A stretch of 64,000 bases of DNA from Misgurnus anguillicaudatus (lineage: Eukaryota; Chordata; Actinopteri; Cypriniformes; Cobitidae). Where the stretch lies: positions 1,240,001 to 1,304,000 of the forward strand of contig NW_027395277.1 of NCBI RefSeq assembly GCF_027580225.2. The letters are read 5' to 3'. Positions 21,701 through 32,785 of the stretch are shown piece after piece. The translations under genes and the position numbers were made by a program. Position 1 is the first letter of the stretch, and the number at the start of each line of letters is the position of its first letter. Below the pieces are notes generated by a model, which saw only the letters and a program-made list of their open reading frames with translations, was not told the DNA's origin and made no database searches.

Positions 21701-24700
21701 CGGCCGACTCACTTTTCCAAAGTGTTTTTCAAAAAACACGCACCTCGCCTTTAAAGGGATAGCTCACCAAAAAATATACATTTTGTCATCTTTTACTCAC
21801 CCTCAAATTTCTTTGTTTAGCTGAATACAAATGAAGATATTTTAAAGTAAATTTTGGTCGAAAAAAATAATACTACTGTATGGAAGTGAATGGTGCCCCA
21901 GATCTGTTTGGTTAATATCTTCATTTGTGTTGAGCAGAACAAAGAAATTTATACAGGTTTGAAACAACATTTTAGAGTAAATGATGAAAGAAATGCCATT
22001 TTTTGTGAACTATCCCTTTAAGCACATTAATGAATTACTGCTACTGGGTTATTTACAGTTCAAGTGTTGTGTTCACTTTTAAAGGGACACCACTTTTTTG
22101 AAAATATGCTCATTTTCAAATTAATCATTTGATTTTTACCGTTTTGGAATCCATTCAGCCGATCTCCGGGTCTGGTGGTACCACTTTTAGCATAGCTTAG
22201 CATAACCCATTGAATCTGATTAGACCATTAGCATCGAACTAAGAATTTCAATATTTTTCCTCATTAAAACTAAATAAAATCATGATAAGCCCATTTTCAG
22301 TGGTTTTGCATTGTGACATTATTTTTATAACACTTAAAGGCGGGGTGCATGATCTCTGAAAGCCAATGTTGACATTTGAAATCACCTAAACAAACACGCC
22401 CCTACCTCAATAGAATCTGGACCTTCTTTTGATAGACCCGCCCCACACATACACAACCCAGGCAACAATGTGGGTTAGTAGACACGCCCCTTACTGCTGA
22501 TTGGCAACAAGTGTGTTTTGGTACTCGGCCCAACTACCTTTTCCAAAGAGTTTTTCAAAAATCAGGCACCCCGCCTTTAAAGGGATAGTTCACCAAAAAA
22601 TATACATTTTGGCATCTTTTACTCACCCTCAAATTTCTTTGTTCAGCTGAATACAAATGAAGATGTTTTAAAGTAAATTTTGGCCGAAAAAAATAATACT
22701 ACTGTATGGAAGTGAATGGTGCCCCAGATCTGTTTGGTTAATATCTGAATTTGTGTTGAGCAGAACAAAGAAATTTATACAGGTTTGAAACAACATTTTA
22801 GAGTAAATGATGACAGAAATGCCACTATCCCTTTAAGCACATTACTGAATTACTGCTACTGGGTTATTTACAGTTTGTTCAAGTGTTGTGTTCACTTTTA
22901 AAGGGACACCACTTTTTTGAAAATATGATAATTTTCAAATTAATCATTTGATTTTTACCGTTTTGGAATCCATTCAGCCGATCTCCGGGTCTGGTGGTAC
23001 CACTTTTAGCATAGCTTAGCATAACCCATTGAATCTGATTAGACCATTAGCATCGTGCTAAAAATAACCAAAGAATTTCAATATTTTTCCTCTTTAAAAC
23101 TAAATAAAATCACTTTGCTCTCCTTTAAAATGTGGACATGATAAGCCCATTTTCAGTGGTTTTGCATTGTGACATTATTTTTTATAACACTTAAAGGCGG
23201 GGTGCATGATCTCTGAAAGCCAATGTTGACATTTGAAATTACCTAAACAAACACGCCCCTACCCCAATAGAATCTGGACCTTAGCAACCCAGACAACGAT
23301 GTTGGTTAGTAGACATGCCCCTTACTGCTGATTGGCTACAAGTGTGTTTTGGTACTCGGCCCGACTCCCTTTTCCAACGTGTTTTACAAAAAACACGCAC
23401 CTCGCCTTTAAAGGGATAGCTGACCAACAAAATATACATTTTGTCATAATTTACTCACCCTCAAGTTGGTACAAACCTGTATAAATTTCTTTGTTCAGCT
23501 GCTCGGCCGACTCCCTTTTCCAAAGTGTTTTTCAAAAATCAGGCACCCCGCCTTTAAAGGGATAGCTCACCAAAAAATATACATTTGGTCATCTTTTACT
23601 CACCCTCAAATTTCTTTGTTCAGCTGAATACAAATGAAGATATTTTAAAGTAAACTACTGTATGGAAGTGAATGGTGCCCCAGATCTGTTTGGTTAATAT
23701 CTTCATTTGTGTTGAGCAGAACAAAGAAATTTATACAGGTTTGAAACAACATTTTAGAGTAAATGATGACAGAAATGCCATTTTTCGGTGAACTATCCCT
23801 TTAAGCACATTAATGAATTACTGCTACTGGGTTATTTACAGTTTGTTCAAGTGTTGTGTTCACTTTTTAAGGGAAAACACTTTTTTGAAAATATGCTCAT
23901 TTTTACAGTTTTGGAATCCATTCAGCCGATCTCCGGGTCTGGTGGTACCACTTTTAGCATAGCTTAGCATAACCCATTGAATCTGATTAGACCATTAGCA
24001 TCGTGCTAAAAATAACCAAAGAATTTCAATATTTTTCCTCTTTAAAACTAAATAAAATCACTTTGCTCTCCTTTAAAATGTGGACATGATAAGCCCATTT
24101 TCAGTGGTTTTGCATTGTGACATTATTTTTATAACACTTAAAGGCGAGGTGCATGATCTCTGAAAGCCAATGTTGACATTTGAAATTACCTAAACAAACA
24201 CGCCCCTACCCCAATAGAATCTGGACCTTCGCAACCCAGACAACGATGTTGGTTAGTAGCATGCCCCTTACTGCTGATTGGCTACAAGTGTGTTTTGGTA
24301 CTCGGCCCGACTCCCTTTTCCAAAGTGTTTTTCAAAAAACACGCACTTCGCCTTTAAAGGGATAGCTCACCAACAAAATATACATTTTGTCATCATTTAC
24401 TCACCCTCAAGTTGGTACAAACCTGTATAAATTTCTTTGTTCAGCTGAATACAAATGAAGAAAAAAATAATACTATGGAAGTGAATGGTGCCCCAGGTCT
24501 GTTTGGTTAATATCTTCATTTGTGTTGAGCAGAACAAAGAAATTTATACAGGTTTGAAACAACATTTCAGAGTAAATAATGACAGAAATGCCATTTTTCG
24601 GTGAACGATCCCTTTAAGCAAATTAATTAATTACTGTTACTGGGTTATTTCAGTATGTTCAAGTGTTGTGTTCACTTTTAAAGGGACATTCCATTTTTTT

Positions 24701-27700
24701 GAAAATAGGCTCATTTTCTAGCTCCCCTAGAGTTAAACATTTGATTTTTACCGTTTTGGAATTAATTCAGCCGATCTCCGTGTATGGTGGTACCACTTTT
24801 AGCATAGCTTAGCTTAATCCATTAAATCTGATTAGACCATTAGCATCGCGCTCAAAAATGATCAAAGAGTTTGGATATTTTTCCTATTTAAAACTTGACT
24901 CTTCGTGTACTAAGAACGGCGGAAAATTAAATGTTGCAATTTTTAGGCAAATATGGCTATGAACTATACTCTTATTCTGGCGTAATAATCAAGGACTTTG
25001 CTGGCGTAACATGGGTGCAGCAGGTGCAATACTATTATGCAGCGCCCAAAAATAGTCCCCCTGGTGACTTTCAATAGCAGGGGACTATATTCGGGCACTG
25101 CGTAATATCATTTTATACACATTTTATACTGTTTTACATCTGAGAGTGCCGTCCTGAGCATACAGTATATCTTATTAATCTCTCCAGAGACTTTCTGCTG
25201 AGTCTAACAGATCAGCAGGTGGATGTTGAAGACATGCAGTTGACCGAAACTGTGTAAGACTGTGAGCGAGAATCGAAATAAAACAATCACTCTCCATGAA
25301 TGTTATTTCATAATTTCTTTAAAAACACCTACAATTATGACCGCAGCCTGATGTGAACATCACACCACCCAACAAATAAACCAGACTGTGCGCAATGGCA
25401 CTAGCGTAAAATCAGTGTACTGTTTAAATTGCTCACATTGATGCCATCTCACGCATCATGCAGCGCTGGGCTGGGAGGGTTACATAAAAAAGTATCCTGT
25501 GATACAGAGACACATTACAGACCAATACATTTGCATTTAACTAACAAAGTTTATATAAACATGTTAAAGGTGCAGTGTGTACATTTTAGTGCTATCTAGT
25601 GGTGAGGTTGTGAATTGCAACCAACTGCTCAGTCCACTGCTCACCTCTTGCTTTTGAAACACATAGAAGCATACAGAAGCTACTGTAGCCGCCACCGGAC
25701 AAACATGGCATCGTTGGAGACAACTTAGTAAAAAAGTTTGTCCGTTAAGGGCTTTTGTAGAAACATGGCATTCCCAAAATGGCGGCTTCCATGTAAGGGG
25801 ACCCTCTTTGTATGTAGATAAAACGTCTCATTCTAAGGTAATAAAAACATAACGGTTCATTATGAAAGGTCTTTATACACCCCTGATAATTTAGTTTTGT
25901 ATATTATTTTGCATTTCTGTCAAGAGATCCTTCTAAAAATTACACACTGCACCTTTAAGCTGGTTAGTAAAGGAAAAAGTGTCCAGCTCTGTTTTTTCAG
26001 CCACTTTTGTCTTTATTTGATAGACAGTACTGGATCGGCAAAGGACCTTGAGTCGGGATTCAAACTCAGGTCGCCAAAAGTGCTAGAGCACTCCTTTTAT
26101 GCCATTTAAAAAGTACACACCAGAATGTACCTCATGAAGTTTTACCTCATTTTTAGACACCACACCTCATACAGTAGCTTATCATTCATAAATGTGAAAA
26201 ATAGTTATATTAAAGGCGGAGTCCACGATGTTTGAAAGCCAATGTTGATATTTGAAATCACCTAAACAAACACGCCCCTACCCCAATAGAATCTGGACCT
26301 TCTGTTGATAGACCCGCCCAACACAGACGCAACCCGGCAAGGATGTCGGTTAGTAGACACGCTCCTTACTGCTGATTGGCTGTAAGTGTGTTTTGGTAGT
26401 CGGCCCGTCTCCTTTTCCAAAGCGTTTTTCAAACATTGTGGACTCCGCCTTTAAAAACAGCTGAGTGATTCTCACAAAATCCAGTGTCTATTCTCACGAA
26501 ATTCTTGTCCAGCATCAGAATTAAAAAAACTTAAAGCCATTTTTTTGCACATATAAGATTAAGGTCTGAACTTACTATAACCATTATTTTTAGAGGATTT
26601 AAAACATACTTCCTATAAAATTATTTCGATTTTTTAGATTATCATGATCAAAAATTATCATTACCGCAACATGATATTACATTAAACATATGCATTTACA
26701 AACTCATTTTTCGGTAATGAGAACTAAAAAGTTGTCTAGGTACTATGATAAACAAAATTTTACCTTTTATCTGAAGAGAAAAAATAAGAACTGCTTACCT
26801 GGTAGCCATCTTGAGTGTCACAGTCAATTATGTCCCTTTCAACATTTTTTTATACGTTAGTTCCTTGAGGGCTTAAACAATGATTGAAAATTGTTGCGGA
26901 GGATGAGAACATTTTTATATTCCGTATTATTGTCTCTACATTTACCAATGATCACCAAATAGCACATGTTTCTTTACTGTAAACATGTATAGTATAACAT
27001 GCACTGAAGCTTTTTATTTTTTAGATTTTTTAATTATAAATATTTCCATGTCAAAGAACCCAAATCCAGTCATAGACACGTTGCGGTAATGAAATTTTTC
27101 TCCTTAAATGTGGAAAAAACAACAAAATTGGTTTGTATGATGTCAATAGAAATCATGTGCAAAATAGTACATGAAGAGATGTTTGTAGCTGTATGCTTCT
27201 TATTTTGCATTTACTTTTTTTATCAAAATGTTTCATGACACCTCATAAGTCTAATTTCGCGAGAATCACCCAGCTGTGTCCAAACCTTTAACTGGTTATG
27301 TTAATGTGTAAAGACTCACCTGTCAATGCTGATGGCACAGAGGTTAAATATAGAAGCTGTGCAAAGCATCACATCCATAGTCATGAGTCCATCACATATA
27401 GTCATATTTAAACTCCAAACTCCATCCTGAAACTGAGAGATTGACCATTCAGTAATCACAGTCTTAAAATTTCATCATTGACCAACAAGCAACACCAAAG
27501 GAACATGCTTGCACTCCTAAAATGAAGCTACAAAAGGTTTTTCACAGTTAGAAAAACCATTTTGGTTCCCCTAAAAATCTTTCAGTAAAAAAACCCAAAA
27601 CGGTTTCCACTACAAATAACCTTTAGTAAAACAGAAAGGATCTTAGGATGTCCACGATTATTTATGGAACATTTACCCAAAACTATTATTCTATGGCACC

Positions 27701-29439
27701 TTTATTTTGAACATATATACTGTATAGATTTGGGTGATATTTGAAAAAAAAGTTGCTAAGTATTGTACGTTTACAAACCGTTCCATCATCCAAACCTCTG
27801 CACTCTTTCACCTCCTCTGAACCTCCTCCGCCGAGGACCACAGCAGTGTTTGTGAACCTTAATATCCCTATTAGCGGCTTGGCATTGTCACAACAACCAA
27901 AGCCAAATACACACACACACCAAATGCTCTCAGACGGATGTGCATTTGAGTAGCAGATACACATAACGCATAAAAAAGAGATGCAACATCAGAGAGGAGG
28001 ATTTAATGGCATTTTAATTATTGGCCTGTAGAAGAGGACAGATTCTTAATTGCTTTTTGGTAATGGCCTCTCTCCCATGCCAACGACCCACATTGGCCCT
28101 ACAAAGTGGAAGCCGTGAGTCCGTGGTGAATTTTAACCAAGCGGAGGTTGGCCCACATGAGGATGTTTCAAACATGTCCTTGGCCTAAAATGGTTTCCAA
28201 AAACTGTTAGTCACCTTGATATCCCAGTTGGGGGACACGGTGACCCAACGCCTCGACTTTGTACTGGAATGTCAATCTGTTGTTATTTCGGAGGCCTCTT
28301 TGGGCACTCCAGTGGAAACCTTGTGCCCGCACCCTGGGGTGATGCAACAATGTGTATTGTGCGGTGTGTTTATGATGTCTGGTTTTGGCAGAAACAAAAC
28401 TGCAGATTAATGCAGTTTTCACGCGAGGGGAACAGTTGACCATTGAGGGTGTCAAAGTGCAGTTTTAAGGAAAATGAGAAAGCATTACGATTTATGAAAG
28501 TATCTCATGTATTCTGATTATATTTCAGAATAACAGACTTCCCTTGTAAAGAAAAAACTGTTTGGTTTCAGACAGATTAAATTACAAGATTAGCTGGTTT
28601 TAGATGTCAATCATTTCTTTATAACTACAATAAAATGCAATAACCTTGCCGATTAGTGTTTTCAGGCAAAAAAACAACATTAAATGACCAAAAGTTACAC
28701 TGGCGTAAATTAAGGTGCTTAAAAGTTTTTTTTAACAGCAATACAATAAAAGAGCCATTTTTGGTTCCCTAAAGAACCATTCAGACAAAGGGTAAAAAAC
28801 CAAAATGAAGCACCTTTAGTATTTTTAGAAGTGAATTAAGCTTTACCAAACAATTTAAGATGCACTGTAAAAAATGTCTGTAGAAATTACAGTATTAATG
28901 GGTATTACTGGCAACTAGCTGCCAGTAACTTACTGTAGATTTTACATTTATGTTATTTACTGGCAACATTTAGTTCAAAGGTAAATGAACATGAAACATT
29001 TTTTGACTTTATCTTCTACAGTAAGTTACTGGCAACCAGCTGCAAAATTACAGCAAATTTTTTAGAGTGTGATAATCAGGAAAGCTGGTCTACAACAGTG
29101 CATTTAAACTATAACTTTTATCAATAACTATGCACCCTGGGACTCGAATCCATAACCTTTGCATTGCTAATGCAATGCTTTACAAGTGCGCATCAGTATA
29201 GTGTAACTTACCTCCGCGTAAACGAACAGCGGCAAAACCAGAACAGCCAAGAGCAGATCAGCAACAGCCAAACTGACTATGAAGTAGTTGGTTGTGGTTT
29301 TCAAAGCTTTCTCCTTGTAAACGCTCAAGCACACCAGAACATTCCCACAGATTATACAAATAATCAATACAATCCCGAATATGAGTGCTGGGAAGTTGTA
29401 GTTCGTGGTGTGGTTGGGTATGGTGTGGTTGGCTGGCAT
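15513..29439 (-). CDS. drd4: Dopamine D4 receptor, complete four-exon gene
   Basis: The coding sequence joins 29439-29212, 27432-27320, 21051-20450 and 15724-15513, giving 384 codons plus TAG with consistent splice phases. It is a class A aminergic GPCR of the plasma membrane, Gi/o-coupled in the D4 family, binding dopamine. Visible marks are two N-glycosylation sequons (N-H-T) at the N-terminus, TM1 G-N-V and TM2 A-V-A-D-L-L. TM3 has Asp96 in M-D-V-M-L-C (the amine-binding Asp) and then D-R-F, the D4 form of the DRY motif. Cys89 and Cys166 should form the extracellular disulfide. TM5 has Ser177, Ser178 and Ser181, which contact the catechol in this family. TM6 has F-C-W-T-P-F-F and TM7 has N-P-I-I-Y, and the protein ends in Cys-Cys, a likely palmitoylation site. 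Loop 3 is moderately long, acidic and proline-containing. All four exons look intact. Whether this is drd4a or drd4b cannot be decided here. Confidence 0.96.
15830..16115 (-). mobile_element. AAAGGTGCAGT MITE, diverged copy in drd4 intron 3
   Basis: In reverse orientation it shares CAGTTTGTCC, TAGAAACATGGCGG and TTCTAAGGTAATAAAAAC with the better copies. It ends CACCTTTAAATG near 16115. Confidence 0.65.
16260..16690. mobile_element. MITE-like inverted sequence
   Basis: ATCTCACGAATTTCCGTCGG near 16260 pairs with CCCACGGAAATTCGTGAGAT near 16665. Between them CCATTTTCTTACC and GGTTAGATTT also recur in inverse orientation. Noncoding. Confidence 0.65.
16840..17205 (+). repeat. Uninterrupted copy of the 6120-6890 repeat
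   Basis: It matches the two halves around the 6307 MITE in reverse orientation, including TTTTCTGGAAGGC and GCTGCCGCTAGCTGGCAAC. Confidence 0.65.
17210..18557 (+). mobile_element. AAAGGTGCAGT MITE, copy 2, interrupted
   Basis: Outer ends match copy 1. The element is split at 17283 by a 955-bp hAT insertion (17284-18238), with sequence resuming exactly after the duplicated 8-mer. Confidence 0.88.
17284..18238. mobile_element. hAT element nested in a MITE, perfect 8-bp target duplication
   Basis: It starts CAGTGGCGGAACTAG and ends GGCTCCGCCACTG. ATTATCAG stands on both sides (17276-17283 and 18239-18246). No transposase ORF remains. It lies in drd4 intron 3. Confidence 0.93.
19544..20280 (+). 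mobile_element. AAAGGTGCAGT MITE, copy 3, interrupted
   Basis: It shows the same family ends (AAAGGTGCAGTCTGTAAT and ACAAACTGCACCTTT). It is split by a 358-bp element at 19742-20099. Confidence 0.87.
19742..20099. mobile_element. TAGTGCTGG hAT-type MITE, perfect 8-bp target duplication
   Basis: It starts TAGTGCTGGGCAAAGATTAA and ends TCTTTGTCCAGCACTA, with GTTTCTAC at 19734-19741 and 20100-20107. Long inverted arms contain ATTAATCGCGATTAATCGC and TGTGTCTAATTATTATG in both orientations. It is related to the copies at 36170-37165. Confidence 0.93.
20450..21051 (-). CDS. drd4: drd4 exon 3 (intracellular loop 2 to start of TM6)
   Basis: Acceptor tcactgcag completes the D-R-F motif. The 602-nt exon covers TM4, extracellular loop 2, TM5 and all of intracellular loop 3. 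It ends in the split Gly codon after L-P-V-V-V before donor gtacgt. Loop 3 contains L-P-P-P-L-P-P at residues 233-239 and the basic stretch K-K-R-A-K before TM6. Confidence 0.96.
21290..24900. repeat. Tandem array of a composite of three MITE families in drd4 intron 2
   Basis: The block GCATGATCTCT recurs at 21522, 22347, 23204 and 24151. GATCTCCGGGTCTGG-type blocks recur at 22161, 22980, 23928 and 24773. Each unit of about 0.82-0.95 kb carries, in the same order, an AAAGGCGGGGTGCA element, an AAAGGGATAGCTCACC element and a GGGACACCACTTTTTT element. This order shows unit duplication rather than independent insertions. Units differ by small deletions. Confidence 0.88.
21341..21520. mobile_element. 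Palindromic CACTG MITE inserted in the first array unit
   Basis: CACTGAAAAAAATGATT and AATCATTTTTTTCAGTG bound two inverted arms carrying AAGTGGTTGCA and TTTAAATGTAGCTTAAAT. TG lies on each side. The other three array units have the site empty. Confidence 0.88.
24690..25115. mobile_element. Long copy of the GGGACATTCCATTTTTT repeat family at the array end
   Basis: It continues past the array unit into AATAATCAAGGACTTTGCTG, like the copy at 8988-9640. Confidence 0.6.
25566..25957 (-). mobile_element. AAAGGTGCAGT MITE, copy 4, intact
   Basis: A complete 392-bp copy in the opposite orientation to copies 1-3, with both ends preserved (AAAGGTGCAGTGTGT and ACACACTGCACCTTT). It lies in drd4 intron 2. 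Confidence 0.9.
26212..26454. mobile_element. AAAGGCGGAGTCCAC MITE
   Basis: AAAGGCGGAGTCCACGATG and its inverse near GTGGACTCCGCCTTT bound an interior shared with the array units (CACCTAAACAAACACGCC). Confidence 0.85.
26463..27272 (-). mobile_element. GTGATTCTCAC repeat, copy A
   Basis: Ends GTGATTCTCACAAAATCCAG and CGAGAATCACCCAG are inverted. GTTGCGGTAATGA or its complement recurs several times inside. On the - strand AAGATGGCTACCAGGTAAGC has ATG at 26809-26807. It is the same family as 31891, 33891 and 62600. Confidence 0.85.
27320..27432 (-). CDS. drd4: drd4 exon 2 (extracellular loop 1, TM3)
   Basis: Acceptor tctctcag precedes F-Q-D-G-V-W. The 113-nt exon includes Cys89 and the ligand-binding Asp96, and ends A-I-S-I-D with AG of the split Arg codon before gtgagt. 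Confidence 0.94.
28863..29069. mobile_element. CACTGTAAAAAAT palindromic MITE
   Basis: CACTGTAAAAAATGTCTG and the inverse AATTTTTTAGAGTG bound arms with TAGCTGCCAGTAACTTACTG and its complement. It is the same family as 45482-45676. Confidence 0.82.
29120..29195 (-). repeat. tRNA-like SINE head next to drd4 exon 1
   Basis: In reverse, a B-box-like block near GGATTCGAGTCCCAGG is preceded by a TGCAATGCAAAGG stretch. It lies within drd4 intron 1, about 20 bases from the exon. Too short and unpaired for a tRNA gene. Confidence 0.45.
29212..29439 (-). CDS. drd4: drd4 exon 1 (start codon, TM1-TM2)
   Basis: The ATG at 29439 opens [11 protein letters not shown], followed by TM1 and TM2. The exon ends GCG GAG / gtaagt after 76 codons in phase 0. 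The next upstream in-frame sequence shows no better start. Confidence 0.95.
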
Positions 29440-29524
29440 GTCTGTCTCTATAATAATCCGTCATCTGGCAATACTTTCATAAAACACACAGCATTAAAAC
29501 CAGTTTCTTCTTTGGCATAATTTC

Positions 29525-29990
29525 TGAATCGATTCCCGGTTTTCTTCTGGCATCCGGATGAACTGCGCGCGTTTCCGCTCGGGTCCCGTTATTTAACCAT
29601 AATCACAGACTTGGATAACTACATTAAGACCTTGAACCGTTGTTCATTCTTCATTATTTTGCCTAAAAGTTTTCCTGCGCTGATCTCCGGCTTGCGTTTC
29701 TATTTCCATCCACCTGCGCGCGGCGTCTTTAAAGCAGCTTAGTGCGCGCGTTATTGCGCGCTATTATTACCGACCGCGGCGTTTCATTAAATTATCGCAG
29801 TTATTGAAAACGCTCGTCTTTATAAACACATCACTCGTTAAAGTTGATGAATACGGCTGCGAATAAAGCTCGTGACGCGCAGGGTGCCCGCTGGCATCTC
29901 CAGACTTTACGCGAGATTCCCATGGAGTGATAATCTCTCCACGCGTGACGGTGGGAGTGACATTTACCATGAGTGGCTGAGGCGATCACA
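29525..29990 (-). promoter_or_regulatory. GC/CpG-rich 5' flank of drd4
   Basis: Upstream of the drd4 start codon the AT-rich background changes to a CpG-dense stretch, with runs such as gcgcgcggcg near 29715 and gcgcgc near 29750. This is the usual look of a CpG-type vertebrate promoter and 5' UTR. No TATA box or defined transcription start can be assigned. Confidence 0.4.
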
Positions 29991-31890
29991 GGAATGTTTA
30001 TTACAAAATAAAATGTTTATTGCTTGCAAAAAACAATGCGTAACCACTGAAAATTCAGCCAGAATTAAAAGAAGAGCATGTAAAGTTTATAAATGGATAT
30101 TTTAATATATAACTTATATTACTTAATTATAAAATTGTATTTTTATAAAATTATACACATTTTAACACATTTTATAACAGTTTAATATATTTTATTAACT
30201 AACATTGTTATGCAGTAGAAATATAATTAAAAAATATAGAAAAATGTGTTTTATGTAATACTTTCTAGAGACTACAGACATACTTTGCACATAATAAACT
30301 ATGTAATTAATTAATAATAATTAACACAATATTGATATTGCAATACTGTATAACAAAAAAACATCTTGACATAAATTTGATTTGATTGTAATTATGATTG
30401 GGATGTCCCTTAAAAAAGCTTTCATAAGTGACTCAGAAACCGAACAATACTTATAAGAGTTGTCATCTGGTTTCAAATTCAAGTTTGCATTCAAAAGTAC
30501 ATTCAGTCAACAGGACTTGTCTCGTGAGCAGGCATTGAGAGAGACGCCCGTGTGTCACTGTGTATTGTGCCATAATCTGTTTATGGATTATCTGTGTAGA
30601 TTTCATCAGCACAGCATGACAAATCTTTAAGTAAGGCTTTGACCTTTCAAGGTCCTGTAGATGAATAAAGGAGAGTTGACCTTTTAGGTGAAAAATGCCT
30701 GCTGGTTTGTTCATTCAGACAAATTATTCTGAAATATTGAGGTACAGTTGATGTGCCAAACAAATAAGATGAATGAACTTCACTTTTGAACGTTCTTCCC
30801 TTCAGATGTTTTATATCTTGGCTAAACAATGTTAGAAAGAAATATACAAACCAATTCTATCAAGCTACAATTTAGTTATAGTATTGAAAAAGTGCACTTT
30901 AATATAACGTCTTGTCTCATAGAAATCAATTGTAAGAGCATTGCTGCAAGCAAACAGACAAAGACACTGAAAGTTTCACTTTTAATTTGGAAAAAAACAA
31001 CGATTTGGGCTTTAACGCACAGTCAACGCTGATTTCCCCGTGGTTACAAGATTGCTGAAATGCAGACAGTCAAACAACATTTAAAAGCAAAATAAATAAT
31101 GATTCTTGCATACATGATCGCACTCTTATTAAGTATTTAAGATTTTGTTTTTGTAATTGCATTCATTTATTTTTCAAAAATGTGCTATAGCGGCAGGAAA
31201 AACTGCTGATCAATACTTTGTAGTGTCCAAAAGTGAATCATGTGTCTTTTTGGGTCTATGCCCATTTGATGTTACTACACATTTGGGATGTTTGCACGGT
31301 AAATCATATTTATTTTTCCGTATGTGTGTGTGTGTGTGCATTAAAGTTGCATTACCACACATATTTAAGATTTCTGTCTAACATTGCTTTAACTTTAGTG
31401 AGACGGAAAATATATACAATTCTGTATATTTAACATATTCATTCTGAGCTGAGCGTCCTGCTGTAGAAATGACATCATGAATAGTTAAGCTGTTATTGCT
31501 CGACCTATAAAATCATCTTTTATCATTTATGTCGAATTTAAACAATCCCGTTTCATTTCCCAGTCCTCATTAAAGTCAAATTAAACCATAAACAGCCTTT
31601 TAATAAAAACACTCACTGTCAGCGTAAAACGTTATTAAATCTTGATTTTAGTACGATCTCAGACAGTAATTGAGTCTTATGTTTAAAGCTGAGTTATAGT
31701 GAAGGCATTAAAGCCAAACAACGGATTAATTTAAAAATGATTAAAAACACTAACACAAGAGATGAAATAAGATGCATTTATTTAAAACTACTTAGACGCC
31801 ATTAAGGGATCAGTCTGTGTGAAAAAAGGAACAAAAGCTGGCACTGGGGTGGTACCCTTTCAAAAAGAGTGCATCTTGGTACCTTACAGG
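29991..31890. other. Intergenic DNA, no gene found
   Basis: AT-rich sequence upstream of drd4 with a short (GT)n near 31322. No exon, terminal repeat or RNA gene could be supported. Regulatory elements cannot be judged without comparison. Confidence 0.5.
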
Positions 31891-32785
31891 TGGGTGATTC
31901 TCACAAAGCCATTGAAACACCATGGCACTAATGATTTTAGCTTTAAAATGTGTAATATAGTAACATTAAAAAGCATCAGAATTAACACAACACTGTGGTC
32001 TACCTTGCACAATGTGTGATTTCAACATAAGAATTTATAATTGGACTTCTCATTACCGCAATGTGTCCGGCTGTGTTTGAACATGCGTTATGTTGTAATT
32101 TAATCAAATTAACACAAAAATATTAAGAAAAAAAAGAAATGGATGTTTTGCTAGACTACTTTAGATGACAGAAAAAATATTTACTGAATATTCATGTATA
32201 ATAATAATGAGGAAAAATTAGGAAAATGATGTGTCCATTCCTGATGTTCTCATCCTCCGCAACACTTTTTGAGAACAGTTTAAGCACACATACAGAATTT
32301 TAATAAAGTTTGATTTTGAGTGACCAAGTACATGGACCAGTTACTTCAAGATGGCTACCAGGTAAGATCATTTTTTTACAGTTAATTTGAAATATTGTCT
32401 TGTCAGAATGCTTACACGACATTTTGATTATCATTACCGCAACAGATGCTTATTAAATGTTAATTTAATTAATAGATGCATAATACTTTAATTTTAAATG
32501 CATGTGCAGAATCTCCAAATTATGTTCTTTCAGGTTTGTCATGTCATTTTGAAAATATGTCAGTGTTGATGTTTTCTGACTGTTGCGGTAATGAGATTTT
32601 TTAGGACTAATTTTTTAAATTATATTACAAAAAGTGTTAAATGATAAGTAAAAGTTTTTAAATTAATGTTCCCATTTACTCCAGACTTTGTTTTCAATGT
32701 CTGGTGGGAAAAAAAGTAAATTTAAGCAATTTCTACATTTCCATGCTTGACATTTTTAAAACCAAGTTTTCGTGAGAATCACCCA
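31891..32785 (+). mobile_element. GTGATTCTCAC repeat, copy B
   Basis: TGGGTGATTCTCACAAAGCC and CGTGAGAATCACCCA form the ends. AAGATGGCTACCAGGTAAGA lies on the + strand, ATG at 32351. It is more diverged and longer than the other copies. Confidence 0.82.

Noticed and set aside
28207..28455. 82-codon - strand ORF in drd4 intron 1
   Set aside because: No family resemblance, no splice sites fitting a gene, and another ORF on the opposite strand covers the same bases.
29164..29520. 118-codon + strand ORF
   Set aside because: It is the antisense shadow of drd4 exon 1, which has clear GPCR motifs.
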